DNA of 64,000 bases. Source: Pseudomonas sp. KU43P. GTDB taxonomy: Bacteria; Pseudomonadota; Gammaproteobacteria; Pseudomonadales; Pseudomonadaceae. Shown in pieces: positions 35,860 through 45,222 of this stretch. The stretch lies in assembly GCF_033095865.1 (NCBI RefSeq), contig NZ_AP019365.1, positions 3,321,501-3,385,500 of the forward strand. The letters are read 5' to 3'. The notes beneath the pieces were generated by a model, which saw only the letters and a list, made by a program, of their open reading frames with translations, was not told where the DNA came from and made no database searches. A program made the translations under genes and the position numbers. The number at the start of each line of letters is the position of its first letter. The stretch's first letter is position 1.

Positions 35860-36753
35860 TTACTGCAACCAGGGCGGCGGTGGTTCCTCAGCTTTGACCG
35901 GGCCCTGCTCGGCCTCCGCCAACGCCGCACGGCGGCGGGCCTCCTCGCGCTGCGCCGCCTCGATCTCGCGCATCACGCCGACTACGTCCGCGGCATGTTC
36001 ATCGTCCGCGAACGCCCCGGTCAACGGGCTGTCCGGGCGCAGCTCGCCGGCTTCGTACAGCGCCCACATCTCCTGGGCATAGCGGGTGCCCTTGAGCTCC
36101 GGGGCAAAGCGCCCGAAATAGTGGGCCATGTTCGCCACGTCGCGCTGCAGCATGCTGAACGCATGGTTGTTGCCCGCCGCATCCACTGCCTGCGGCAAGT
36201 CGATGATCACCGGGCCTTCAGGGCCGAGCAGCACGTTGAATTCCGACAGGTCGCCATGCACCAGCCCGGTGCACAGCATCAGCACGATCTGGCGAATGAC
36301 GAAGGCATGGTGCTCGCGCGCCTCCTCTGCCTCCAGGTGCACATCGTTAAGGCGCGGTGCGGCATCGCCGTCGGCGTCGGTCACCAGCTCCATCAACAGC
36401 ACGCCATCCTGGAAATCGAACGGCTTGGGCACGCGCACGCCGGCATTGGCCAGGCGGAACAGCGCCGCCACTTCGGCGTTCTGCCAGGCATCCTCGGCTT
36501 CCTTGCGCCCGTACTTGCTGCCCTTGGCCATGGCCCGGGCCTGGCGGCTGTTACGCACCTTGCGGCCTTCCTGGTACTCGGCGGCCTGGCGGAAGCTGCG
36601 CTTGTTGGCTTCCTTGTAGACCTTGGCGCAACGTACCTGGGTACCACAGCGCACTACATAGACGGCGGCTTCCTTACCGCTCATCAGGGGTCGCAGTACT
36701 TCGTCGACCAGGCCGTCTTCAATCAGTGGTTCGATTCGTTTTGGCGTCTTCAT
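35860..36753 (-). CDS. RIO-type serine protein kinase (PA4780-like)
   Basis: A 297-residue atypical protein kinase of the RIO family. The nucleotide-binding region includes LMSGKEAAVYVVRCG and a Lys in CAKVYKEANKR; the catalytic loop is LVHGDLSEFNVLL with Asp and Asn, and the metal Asp is in VIIDLPQAVD. The tail is Glu/Ala-rich and ends PPPPWLQ. Bacterial members are widespread in pseudomonads; their targets are poorly known. It is a single gene with weak ribosome site, transcribed toward the REP pair. Confidence 0.88.
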   Translation of the reverse strand: MKTPKRIEPLIEDGLVDEVLRPLMSGKEAAVYVVRCGTQVRCAKVYKEANKRSFRQAAEYQEGRKVRNSRQARAMAKGSKYGRKEAEDAWQNAEVAALFRLANAGVRVPKPFDFQDGVLLMELVTDADGDAAPRLNDVHLEAEEAREHHAFVIRQIVLMLCTGLVHGDLSEFNVLLGPEGPVIIDLPQAVDAAGNNHAFSMLQRDVANMAHYFGRFAPELKGTRYAQEMWALYEAGELRPDSPLTGAFADDEHAADVVGVMREIEAAQREEARRRAALAEAEQGPVKAEEPPPPWLQ

Positions 36754-36855
36754 CAGGCTAGGTTTCGGGGTCCTGTCTGGCCACTTGGCTGGAAAGCGGC
36801 CATCCTCTCACAGGCTGATCCGTCTTGCTCGTTTGTCTGCGCCCACGGCCCGCTA

Positions 36856-37812
36856 TCAGACCACCGGATGCCTGGCCGCCCGGCCTTCGAGCAGCGCCGC
36901 CAGTTCCGCGGCCGCGGTACGCGCCATCAAGCCACGCGCCTCGACCGTGGCCGAACCGATGTGTGGCAAGGCCACCACCTGGGGCATCGCCAACAAGGGG
37001 GAATCGGCCGGCAATGGTTCGCGCTCGAATACGTCAAGCCCGGCCGCGCGCAGCCGTCCCTCGGCCAGCGCCTCTAGCAGCGCCGGCTCGTCGACCACTG
37101 CGCCACGGGCGATATTGACGAAGATCGCCCCTGGGCGCATGGCTGCGAATTGCTCGCGGCCGAACAAGTGGTAGGTCGCCGTGCTCAGGGGCACGCAAAC
37201 GCAGATGAAGTCGGCCTCGGCCAGCAGCTCGGGCAACGGCAGGCGGCGCGCGCCGAACGCCGCCTCATACTCAGGTTTGGCGCTGTTGCCGCTGTACACC
37301 ACCGGCATGCCAAAGCCGAAATGCCCGCGCCGGGCCACGGCCGCGCCGATGCGTCCAAGCCCGACGATTCCCAGGGTCTTGCCGTGCACGTCCAGGCCGA
37401 AGCGAGACGCATCGATACTGCGCGTCCAGCCGCCGTCACGCACCAGCTGCGCCAGCTCGCAGGCGCGCCGAGCGGCCATCATCAACAGCATGAAGCCGGT
37501 ATCGGCGGTGGTCTCGGTGACGGCATCCGGGGTGTTGCTCAGGCGTATACCGCGCTGGTGCAGGTAGCCCAGGTCATAGTTGTCATAGCCCGCCGAGACA
37601 CTGGCGATCACCTTGAGCGCAGGCGCCTGATCAAGCAGTTCGGCGCCCAGCGGCAAGCTGCTGCCGATCAGCCCGTCCGCCGTGGCCAGGGCCGCGAGGA
37701 AACGCTCACGGTCGGCCAGCGGCTCGTCGAAACGCTGGAAGTGGTAGCGCTGGCCGAGCTCGGCCAGCACCTGGGCACTGGCAATGGGGCCGAAGGAAAC
37801 GACATGCTGCAT
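36856..37812 (-). CDS. D-2-hydroxyacid dehydrogenase (2-keto-aldonate/glyoxylate reductase type)
   Basis: A 318-residue NAD(P)H-dependent dehydrogenase. The Rossmann motif is TLGIVGLGRIGAAVARR (about 145-161). The catalytic Arg is in NIARGAVVDE, the Glu in VFEREPLP and the His in ALPHIGSAT. AGGAGG precedes the ATG at 37812. It is the last gene of the pentonate operon, 9 bp after an MFS gene, so reduction of a 2-keto sugar acid is the likely role. Confidence 0.85.
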   Translation of the reverse strand: MQHVVSFGPIASAQVLAELGQRYHFQRFDEPLADRERFLAALATADGLIGSSLPLGAELLDQAPALKVIASVSAGYDNYDLGYLHQRGIRLSNTPDAVTETTADTGFMLLMMAARRACELAQLVRDGGWTRSIDASRFGLDVHGKTLGIVGLGRIGAAVARRGHFGFGMPVVYSGNSAKPEYEAAFGARRLPLPELLAEADFICVCVPLSTATYHLFGREQFAAMRPGAIFVNIARGAVVDEPALLEALAEGRLRAAGLDVFEREPLPADSPLLAMPQVVALPHIGSATVEARGLMARTAAAELAALLEGRAARHPVV

Positions 37813-37821
37813 GGAACCTCC

Positions 37822-39153
37822 TCAGTCAATGGGGGATACGGTTGGGGCCGCATACAGGCGGCGGGGGACACCCCAGAGGATCAACACGATCGCCAGCAGG
37901 CTGACTGCCGTCAGCAGCCACAGCGCCGGTGTCGGCGAGCCGCTGGCATCGCGCACCTTGCCCACCAGGAAGGGGCCGACGATGCCGCCGAGCTGGCCGA
38001 TGGAGTTGATCAGCGCGATGCCGGCTGCCGCCGCCAGGCCCGTCAGGTATTTCGGTGGCAGGGTCCAGAAGATCGGCATCCAGGCGATGATCCCGGTCAT
38101 GATCAGGCTCATGCCCAGTATCAGCAGCGGCAGCTGGCCGCTGAACGCCGCGCACAGGGCATAGCCGACGGTGGTCATCGTCGCGCAACTCGCCATGTGC
38201 CAACGCCGCTCGCCACGCAGGTCGGAACTGCGGCCGACCAGCAGGTTGCCGACCACCGCCACCAGGTACGGGATCATCGTCAGCCAGCCGATGTCCATCG
38301 CATCGGCCACCCCAGCATTGCGAATCAGCTGCGGCATCCAGAACAGCAGGCCTGTCAGGGCCATGACCAGGCACAGGTAGATCGCCGACAACGCCAACGA
38401 GGCCGGCTCGCGCAGGATCGCGCGGATCGAGCTGCCACCGCTGGGTTGCGGATCGGCATCCAGGCGTTCACGCAAGTAGCGTTTTTCCTCGGCATCGAGC
38501 CAGCGCGCCGCCTCGATGCGATCGCTGACCAGCCACAGCACCAAAAGGCCGAGCAGCACCGACGGCAACCCTTCGAGCAGGAACAGCCACTGCCACCCGG
38601 CCAGGCCGTTGACCCCATCGAAGTGGCTGAGGATGAACCCCGCCAAGGGGCCGCCGACGATGCCGCACAGGCAGATCGAACTCTTGAAATAGGCATTGAT
38701 ACGTGCCCGACGGTCGCTGGGGTACCACTGGGTGAAGAAGTACAGCACGCCCGGCACGAAACCGGCTTCCATCACCCCGATCAGAAAGCGCAGCAGGTAG
38801 AACCAGGTTTCGCTGGTGACGAACATCATCGCCGCCGAAGTCAGCCCCCAGCTGATCATGATGCGGGCGATCCAGATGCGCGCGCCGATACGGTGAAGCA
38901 GCACGTTGCTGGGGACTTCGAAAAGGAAATAGCCGACGAAGAACAGGCTCGCGCCCAGGCCATACACCGCGTCGCTGAAGCCTAGCGCGCTCTGCATCTG
39001 CAACTTGGCGAAACTGATGTTGACGCGGTCCAGGTAGGCGAACAGGAAACACACGATGAACAACGGCACGATGCGCCAGTTGATCTTGCGAAACAGGCGG
39101 TTATCCAGGGACTCCCGCGCGACCAGGTCGGCGGGCACGGAGCGACTGAGCAT
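37822..39153 (-). CDS. MFS transporter, anion:cation symporter family (sugar acid type)
   Basis: A 443-residue twelve-helix transporter. The N-terminal signature FAYLDRVNISFAKLQMQ and LFFVGYFLFEVPSNVLLHRI are typical of the ACS group (phthalate, tartrate, glucarate, galactonate carriers). AGAGG lies 8 bases before the ATG. It is co-transcribed with sugar-acid catabolic genes and is one of two ACS transporters in the operon. Confidence 0.85.
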   Translation of the reverse strand: MLSRSVPADLVARESLDNRLFRKINWRIVPLFIVCFLFAYLDRVNISFAKLQMQSALGFSDAVYGLGASLFFVGYFLFEVPSNVLLHRIGARIWIARIMISWGLTSAAMMFVTSETWFYLLRFLIGVMEAGFVPGVLYFFTQWYPSDRRARINAYFKSSICLCGIVGGPLAGFILSHFDGVNGLAGWQWLFLLEGLPSVLLGLLVLWLVSDRIEAARWLDAEEKRYLRERLDADPQPSGGSSIRAILREPASLALSAIYLCLVMALTGLLFWMPQLIRNAGVADAMDIGWLTMIPYLVAVVGNLLVGRSSDLRGERRWHMASCATMTTVGYALCAAFSGQLPLLILGMSLIMTGIIAWMPIFWTLPPKYLTGLAAAAGIALINSIGQLGGIVGPFLVGKVRDASGSPTPALWLLTAVSLLAIVLILWGVPRRLYAAPTVSPID

Positions 39154-39231
39154 GGCTGCAACCTCTTGTTGTTGTTCTAAGGTCTTGGGTAAAGCCCGCC
39201 AGGCCAGGCCTGGCGGGGCTGGGCGGCAGCG

Positions 39232-40806
39232 TCAGCTCAGCGCCTGGCGGCTGTGCGCGCCATCAACCAGGCGCAGCAAGCCCAAGGGGTTGGCGTCTTT
39301 GAGTGCATCCGGCAACAAGGCATCCGGGTAGTTCTGGTAGCACACCGGCCGCAGGAAGCGGTCGATGGCCAGGGTGCCTACCGACGTGCCCCGAGCATCG
39401 GAGGTGGCCGGGTACGGCCCGCCATGCACCATTGCATCGCTGACCTCGACCCCGGTCGGGTAACCGTTGACCAACAGCCGCCCGGCCTTGCGCTCCAGCA
39501 ACGGCACCAACGCGGCAAACTGCTCAAGGTCGGCAGGTTCGGCGATCAGGGTGGTGGTCAGCTGGCCATGCAAGCCTTCCACGGCACGGCGCAGCTGGGC
39601 CTCATCCGCCACTTCCACGATGACCGTGGTCGGACCGAACACTTCCTCTTGGAGCAACTCGTCGCCCTCGACCAACAGGCTGGCGTCTGCTTCGAACAGC
39701 TGCGCATAGGCCTGGTCCCCGTCCAGCTCGGCCCCGGCCAGGTGACGCACCTTCGGATGGCGCTGCAAGCGTTGCACACCGCTGATGTAACTGCGCAAGG
39801 TGCCGGCATTGAGCATCGTCTGCCCCGGCTGATCGTCCATGCGCGCGGTCAATGCGCCCTTGAAGGCCGTGAACGCCGGGCTGGCGATACCGATGACCAG
39901 ACCGGGGTTGGTGCAGAACTGGCCGCAGCCAAGGACCACGGACGCCGCCAGCTCGCTGGAAACCTGTTCTCCACGGGCCTGCAACGCAGCTGGCAACACC
40001 AGTACCGGGTTGATGCTGCTCATTTCGGCGAACACCGGAATCGGCTGCGGGCGCGCCGCAGCCAGGTCGCACAGGGCCCGGCCGCCCTTGAGCGAGCCTG
40101 TGAAGCCGACCGCCTGGATCGCCGGGTGCTTGACCAGCGGCTCACCGACACCGGCGCCGTAGATCATGTTGAATACCCCGTCCGGCATACCGGTGGCCGT
40201 GGCCGCCCGCTGGATCGCCTCGCCGACGTACTCGGCGGTTGCCATGTGGCCGCTGTGCGCCTTGACCACGACCGGGCAACCAGCGGCCAGGGCAGCCGCT
40301 GTATCGCCACCGGCCGTGGAGAACGCCAGGGGGAAGTTGCTGGCACCGAACACCGCAACCGGGCCGACGCCGGTACGGTACTGGCGCAGGTCAGGGCGTG
40401 GCAGCGGCAGGCGCTCGGGCAACGCGCGGTCGATGCGCGCTCCCAGGTAGTCGCCCCGGCGCAGCACCTGGGCGAACAGCCGCAGCTGATTGCTGGTGCG
40501 GCTGCGCTCGCCCTGGATCCGCGCGGCAGGCAGTGCAGTTTCACGGCAGACCGTGGCGATGAACGTTTCGTCGAGGGCATCCAGCTGCTCGGCGATGGCG
40601 TCCAGGAACTGCGCCCTACGCTCCGGGGCCAGGCGGTTATAGCAGGCGAACGCCTCTTCAGCGGCGCGTGCAGCAGCATCCACCTCTTGCGCGGTGGCCT
40701 GGCTGAACACAACCGGCAAGGCCTCGCCGGTGCGTGCATCGAAACTCTGCAGGCGCACGTTGCCGGCGGCGCTGCGGGCACCGCCAATGAAGTTGCTTCC
40801 AGACAT
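39232..40806 (-). CDS. 2-oxoglutarate semialdehyde (2,5-dioxovalerate) dehydrogenase
   Basis: A 524-residue NADP-type aldehyde dehydrogenase, longer than ordinary members as is usual for this group. NFPLAFSTAGGDTAAALAAG replaces the common NFP-W loop; the general base Glu lies in FAEMSSINP and the nucleophile Cys in CGQFCTNPG. GAAGGAG precedes the ATG at 40806. It oxidises 2-oxoglutarate semialdehyde to 2-oxoglutarate, the last step of non-phosphorylative pentose and hexarate pathways. The gene upstream (21-bp gap) makes the presumed semialdehyde. Confidence 0.87.
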   Translation of the reverse strand: MSGSNFIGGARSAAGNVRLQSFDARTGEALPVVFSQATAQEVDAAARAAEEAFACYNRLAPERRAQFLDAIAEQLDALDETFIATVCRETALPAARIQGERSRTSNQLRLFAQVLRRGDYLGARIDRALPERLPLPRPDLRQYRTGVGPVAVFGASNFPLAFSTAGGDTAAALAAGCPVVVKAHSGHMATAEYVGEAIQRAATATGMPDGVFNMIYGAGVGEPLVKHPAIQAVGFTGSLKGGRALCDLAAARPQPIPVFAEMSSINPVLVLPAALQARGEQVSSELAASVVLGCGQFCTNPGLVIGIASPAFTAFKGALTARMDDQPGQTMLNAGTLRSYISGVQRLQRHPKVRHLAGAELDGDQAYAQLFEADASLLVEGDELLQEEVFGPTTVIVEVADEAQLRRAVEGLHGQLTTTLIAEPADLEQFAALVPLLERKAGRLLVNGYPTGVEVSDAMVHGGPYPATSDARGTSVGTLAIDRFLRPVCYQNYPDALLPDALKDANPLGLLRLVDGAHSRQALS

Positions 40807-40827
40807 GCTTGACTCCTTCAATTGCGT

Positions 40828-41817
40828 TTAGAGGCTCTTGACCATGCCAGGGCGGACGTCCCGCGGGGCGGCGGCGATGCCGTTGCGCAGCGGCTGGCCA
40901 AAAGCTTCCAGGCTGACCTCGAACGTGTCGCCCGGCTGAGCCTGGACGCCATCGGCGAACGACAGGGTGGCGGTGCCGAAGTAGTGCACATGGACATCGC
41001 CCGGGCGCAGGAACTGGGTGTACTTGAAATGGTGGAACTCAAGGTTCTCGAAGCTGTGGCACATGTTCTGCTCACCGGATAGGAACGGCTTGCTCCATAG
41101 CGTCTGGCCATCGCGCAGGATGCGGCTGCTACCTTCCAGGTGCGACGGCAACGCGCCCAGGCGCAACTCGGGGCCGAAACTGCAGGCGCGCAGCTTGGAA
41201 TGCGCCAGGTACAGGTAGTTGCGCCGCTCCATCACATGGTCGGAAAACTCGTTGCCCAGGGCATAGCCCAGGCGGAACGGGGTACCGTCGTCACCGATCA
41301 AGTACAGCCCGACCAGCTCCGGCTCCTCACCGGCATCCTCGGCAAAGGCCGGCAGCGGCAGGTCGGCGCCGGGGCGCACGACGATGCTGCCATCGCCCTT
41401 GTAGAACCACTCCGGTTGCGCGCCCTCCTCGCCCGCCGGCGGGCGGCCGCCCTCCAGGCCCCACTGGAACATGCGCAGGCTGTCGGTGACCGCGCCCTCG
41501 GCCTGCTGCTGGTGCATCTTGTCGCGGGTGGCGGCGCTGCCCAGGTGGGTCAGGCCGGTGCCGGTGACCAGGCAATGGGCCGAATCTTCATGGTCCAGCG
41601 GCGCCAATACCCGGCCTTCGGCCAGCAGCGCCAGGTAGTCGTGGCTCTCGCCAAGGCCAGCCTGTTGCACTTCGCAGGCCAGGTCACGCCGGCCCGCGAT
41701 GGCCCGCAGGGCCAGTTCGCGGGTGCTGGTGACGCCAAGGATTTCCAGGGCGCGGTCGCCCTCCACCACGCCGACCCGGCGCTGGCCGGCGGCGGTTTCG
41801 AATTGGATCAGTCGCAT
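40828..41817 (-). CDS. FAH-fold 2-keto-3-deoxy-pentonate dehydratase, AraD1 family
   Basis: A 329-residue protein of the fumarylacetoacetate hydrolase superfamily, AraD1 type, starting MRLIQFETAAGQRRVGVVEG. The C-terminal FAH core contains the acidic metal residues around GEEPELVGLYLIGDDGTPF and later HYFGTATLSFADG. The ATG at 41817 fits the family N-terminus; 33 extra codons upstream look unrelated. In the arabinonate route such enzymes convert 2-keto-3-deoxy-L-arabinonate to 2-oxoglutarate semialdehyde. The assignment rests on family plus adjacent dehydratase and semialdehyde dehydrogenase. Confidence 0.8.
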   Translation of the reverse strand: MRLIQFETAAGQRRVGVVEGDRALEILGVTSTRELALRAIAGRRDLACEVQQAGLGESHDYLALLAEGRVLAPLDHEDSAHCLVTGTGLTHLGSAATRDKMHQQQAEGAVTDSLRMFQWGLEGGRPPAGEEGAQPEWFYKGDGSIVVRPGADLPLPAFAEDAGEEPELVGLYLIGDDGTPFRLGYALGNEFSDHVMERRNYLYLAHSKLRACSFGPELRLGALPSHLEGSSRILRDGQTLWSKPFLSGEQNMCHSFENLEFHHFKYTQFLRPGDVHVHYFGTATLSFADGVQAQPGDTFEVSLEAFGQPLRNGIAAAPRDVRPGMVKSL

Positions 41818-41845
41818 GCTTGTGCTCGCTTGTCGGTTGCGGATT

Positions 41846-43153
41846 TCAGCGGGAGGCATCGGCCACCTGCTCGGATGCCTGGCGCTGGCGGCGCTCCAGG
41901 CGGTTGTAGACGACACCGGTGAGCAGCAGCCCGAACAGCATCACCAGCGCCAGGAAGTACAGGCCTGACGAGAGCTGGCCGGTGTGCTCCTTGAGCGCAC
42001 CGATGCCGAACGGGCCCAGGTAGCCACCGAGGTTACCGATCGAGTTGATCAGGGCGATACCGGCCGCCGCGCTGGCGCCAGAGAAGAAGCGCCCAGGCAA
42101 GGTCCAGAAGATCGCCGTGCAGGAAAACAGCGCAAAGGCCACCAGGCACAAGGCGCCAAGCTGCAGCACCGGCAGGCTCAGCCAGGCGCTGAGGAACAGG
42201 CCCAGTGCCCCCAGGGCGTACAGCAAGGCCAGGTGGCCATAGCGATCGTTGAGGCGGTCGGAGCTGCGCGGGATGAGCAGCAGGCCGATGATGCCGAACA
42301 GGTAGGGCACCGCCGAGACGAAGCCGGTCACCAGGTCGCTGCCGCCGAACTGGTGGATCAGGGTCGGCAACCAAAGGCCCAGGCCATAGATGCTCAAGGT
42401 GACCGGCAGGTAGAACAGCGCCAGCAGCAGTACGCGGCTGTCTTTCAAGGCATGCAATGGGTTGCCGTGACGGGTCTGGCCGAATTCGCGCAGGTCGTTG
42501 GCCAATTGCTCCTGCAGCCAGCTGCGCTGCGCTTCGCTGAGCCAGTGCACCTGGTCTGGGCCATCGGGCAGCAGGCGCAGGGTCGGCCAGGCCAGCAGCA
42601 CCGCCGGGGTGCCGATGCAAATGAACAGCCACTGCCAGCCATGCAGCCCGAAGTTGCCATCGAGCCCCAGCAGCGCGCCGGACAGCGGGCCGGTGACCAG
42701 CATCGCCAGAGGCTGGGAAAGGATGAAGAAGCCGAGGATCTTGCCGCGATGGCGTACCGGGTACCACTGGGTGATGTAGTACAGCACGCCAGGGAAGAAC
42801 CCGGCTTCCGCCGCCCCCAGCAGAAAGCGCATCACATAGAAACCATTGGGCCCGGTGATGAATGCCATGCCGATGGTGATTGCGCCCCAGGTCAACAGGA
42901 TGCGGGCGAACCAGCGCCGTGCGCCGAAGCGGTCGAGCATCAGGTTGCTGGGCACTTCGCAGAAGAAATAACCGATGAAGAACAGCCCGGCACCCAGGCC
43001 GTAGGCGGCATCGCCGAGGCCGATGTCGGCGCCCATGTGCAGCTTGGCAAAGCCCACCGCCGAGCGGTCGACGTAGGCCACCAGGTACAGCAGGACCAGA
43101 AAGGGGATGAGTTTCAGCGTGATCAGGCGGACGAGCCGCTGCTCCTGGATCAT
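41846..43153 (-). CDS. MFS transporter, anion:cation symporter family (sugar acid type)
   Basis: A 435-residue twelve-helix ACS-family carrier (YLVAYVDRSAVGFAKLHMG, GLFFIGYFFCEVPSNLMLDR). The ATG at 43153 is preferred over one at 43237, because it has GGAG 10 bases upstream and the longer form adds 28 residues unlike the family. First gene of the five-gene minus-strand operon ending at 36856, and divergent from the dehydratase gene with the palindromic operators between them. Probably imports the pentonate substrate. Confidence 0.85.
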   Translation of the reverse strand: MIQEQRLVRLITLKLIPFLVLLYLVAYVDRSAVGFAKLHMGADIGLGDAAYGLGAGLFFIGYFFCEVPSNLMLDRFGARRWFARILLTWGAITIGMAFITGPNGFYVMRFLLGAAEAGFFPGVLYYITQWYPVRHRGKILGFFILSQPLAMLVTGPLSGALLGLDGNFGLHGWQWLFICIGTPAVLLAWPTLRLLPDGPDQVHWLSEAQRSWLQEQLANDLREFGQTRHGNPLHALKDSRVLLLALFYLPVTLSIYGLGLWLPTLIHQFGGSDLVTGFVSAVPYLFGIIGLLLIPRSSDRLNDRYGHLALLYALGALGLFLSAWLSLPVLQLGALCLVAFALFSCTAIFWTLPGRFFSGASAAAGIALINSIGNLGGYLGPFGIGALKEHTGQLSSGLYFLALVMLFGLLLTGVVYNRLERRQRQASEQVADASR

Positions 43154-43237
43154 GGCGAGGTCTCCAATTGTTTTTGTAATGGGGACAGCACACGGCCGGG
43201 GTTTTGCGGGCAGACCTCCGGCGAGTTGAGCGATCAT

Positions 43238-43250
43238 ATAGTATTACTAT
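43238..43250. promoter_or_regulatory. Candidate GntR operator 1
   Basis: Perfect palindrome ATAGTATTACTAT (6-bp arms around one T), 85 bases upstream of the divergent MFS start, in an AT-rich patch. FadR-subfamily GntR proteins bind short palindromes of this kind, and such a regulator gene lies just downstream. Confidence 0.7.
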
Positions 43251-43311
43251 TTAAAACAACAACCCTTCACACGCTGCGATTTTGCCGGTAAAGTCACCTC
43301 CATAACGATAA

Positions 43312-43324
43312 ATAGTATTACTAA
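43312..43324. promoter_or_regulatory. Candidate GntR operator 2
   Basis: ATAGTATTACTAA, identical to operator 1 except the last base, 13 bases before the dehydratase start. Repeat spacing is 74 bases start to start (about seven helical turns), which would place both sites on one DNA face and allow looping. Confidence 0.7.
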
Positions 43325-43337
43325 TTAGGTGACTGCA

Positions 43338-45071
43338 ATGTCTGATAGCAAACGCCCCCTGCGCTCGGCCCAATGGTTCGGCAGCGCCGACAAGAACGGC
43401 TTCATGTACAGGAGCTGGATGAAGAACCAGGGCATCCCAGACCATGAATTCCAGGGCAAGCCGATCATCGGCATCTGCAACACCTGGTCGGAACTGACCC
43501 CGTGCAATGCGCACTTTCGCAAGATCGCCGAGCATGTGAAGAAGGGTGTGCTGGAGGCCGGCGGCTTCCCGGTGGAGTTCCCGGTGTTCTCCAACGGCGA
43601 ATCCAACCTGCGCCCGACCGCTATGCTCACCCGCAACCTGGCGAGCATGGATGTGGAAGAAGCGATCCGCGGCAACCCGGTGGATGCCGTTGTACTGCTC
43701 ACCGGCTGCGACAAGACCACCCCGGCCCTGCTGATGGGCGCCGCCAGCTGTGACGTGCCGGCCATCGTGGTCACCGGTGGGCCGATGCTCAATGGCAAGC
43801 ACAAAGGCCGCGACATCGGCGCCGGGACCATCGTCTGGCAGATGCACGAGGCCTACAAGGCCGGGCAGATCGACCTCAACGAATTCCTCTCCGCCGAGGC
43901 CGGCATGTCGCGCTCGGCGGGCACCTGCAACACCATGGGCACGGCTTCGACCATGGCCTGCATGGCCGAAGCCCTGGGCACCTCGCTGCCGCACAATGCC
44001 GCGATCCCGGCGGTGGACTCGCGCCGCTATGTGCTCGCCCACCTGTCGGGCATGCGCATCGTCGAGATGGTGCAGGAAGACCTGCGCCTGTCGAAGATCC
44101 TGACCCGCGAAGCGTTCGAGAATGCCATCCGGGTCAATGCCGCCATTGGCGGTTCGACCAACGCGGTGATCCACCTCAAGGCCATCGCCGGGCGCATCGG
44201 CGTAGACCTGCAGCTCGAAGACTGGACCCGCATCGGCCGCGGCACGCCGACCCTGGTCGACCTGCAGCCGTCCGGGCGCTTCCTGATGGAGGAGTTCTAC
44301 TACGCGGGCGGCCTGCCTGCGGTGATCCGCCGCCTGGGCGAGCATGCCCTGCTGCCCAACCCCGATGCACTGACCGCCAACGGCAAGAGCCTGTGGGACA
44401 ACTGCCAGGCCGCCCCCCTGTATGACGAAGAGGTCATCCGCCCGATCGACCGGCCACTGGTCGCCGATGGCGGCATCTGCATCCTGCGCGGCAACCTGGC
44501 CCCCAAGGGCGCGGTACTCAAGCCGTCGGCCGCCACCCCAGGGCTGATGCGCCACCGCGGACGTGCCGTGGTGTTCGAGAACTTCGAGGATTACAAGGCA
44601 CGCATCAACGACCCAGCGCTGGAGGTGGACGCCAGTTCGATCCTGGTGATGAAGCACTGCGGGCCTAAGGGTTACCCAGGCATGGCCGAGGTCGGCAACA
44701 TGGGCCTGCCGGCCAAGCTGCTGGCCCAGGGCGTGACCGACATGGTGCGTATTTCCGACGCCCGCATGAGCGGCACCGCGTATGGCACCGTGGTTCTGCA
44801 CGTGGCCCCGGAAGCTGCGGCCGGTGGCCCCCTGGCGGCAGTGCGCGAAGGTGACTGGATCGAGCTGGACTGCCACGCAGGCCGCCTGCACCTGGATATC
44901 TCCGACGACGAGCTGGCGGGGCGGCTGGCAGACCTACAGGCGCCACAACAGTTGATCAGCGGGGGGTATGCGCGGTTGTACATCGACCATGTGATGCAGG
45001 CCGACGAAGGCTGCGATTTCGACTTCCTGGTCGGCTGCCGAGGCGCGGCGGTGCCCAAGCATTCGCATTGA
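43338..45071 (+). CDS. Pentonate dehydratase, IlvD/Edd family (L-arabinonate dehydratase type)
   Basis: A 577-residue IlvD/Edd dehydratase. The [2Fe-2S] ligands fit at Cys56 (SELTPCN), Cys124 (LTGCDKTTPA) and Cys197 (SAGTCNTMGTAST), with Lys126 as the carbamylated metal ligand. This spacing and the length (~579) match known L-arabinonate dehydratases rather than the ~615-residue IlvD. It converts L-arabinonate or a similar C5 aldonate to the 2-keto-3-deoxy acid. The ATG at 43338 follows AGGTGA. Divergent from the transporter operon with two palindromic sites between. Confidence 0.88.
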   Translation: MSDSKRPLRSAQWFGSADKNGFMYRSWMKNQGIPDHEFQGKPIIGICNTWSELTPCNAHFRKIAEHVKKGVLEAGGFPVEFPVFSNGESNLRPTAMLTRNLASMDVEEAIRGNPVDAVVLLTGCDKTTPALLMGAASCDVPAIVVTGGPMLNGKHKGRDIGAGTIVWQMHEAYKAGQIDLNEFLSAEAGMSRSAGTCNTMGTASTMACMAEALGTSLPHNAAIPAVDSRRYVLAHLSGMRIVEMVQEDLRLSKILTREAFENAIRVNAAIGGSTNAVIHLKAIAGRIGVDLQLEDWTRIGRGTPTLVDLQPSGRFLMEEFYYAGGLPAVIRRLGEHALLPNPDALTANGKSLWDNCQAAPLYDEEVIRPIDRPLVADGGICILRGNLAPKGAVLKPSAATPGLMRHRGRAVVFENFEDYKARINDPALEVDASSILVMKHCGPKGYPGMAEVGNMGLPAKLLAQGVTDMVRISDARMSGTAYGTVVLHVAPEAAAGGPLAAVREGDWIELDCHAGRLHLDISDDELAGRLADLQAPQQLISGGYARLYIDHVMQADEGCDFDFLVGCRGAAVPKHSH

Positions 45072-45080
45072 GCCTGCACT

Positions 45081-45163
45081 GGCCCTATCGCCGGCAAGCC
45101 GGCTCCCACAGGGATTGCACACACGATTGCCTCTGTTGGAGCCAGCTTGCCGGCGATAGGGCC
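45081..45163. repeat. REP pair, right unit diverged
   Basis: Inverted REP units at 45081-45113 and 45133-45163. The right unit (GTTGGAGCCAGCTTGCCGGC) has two changes. It lies between the dehydratase and GntR genes and may reduce readthrough into the regulator. Confidence 0.9.
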
Positions 45164-45222
45164 GGTACTGCCTCGGGGGTGCTATCATCCCTGCCCGTCC
45201 CGATGGATCGCCCCCGCCCCAG

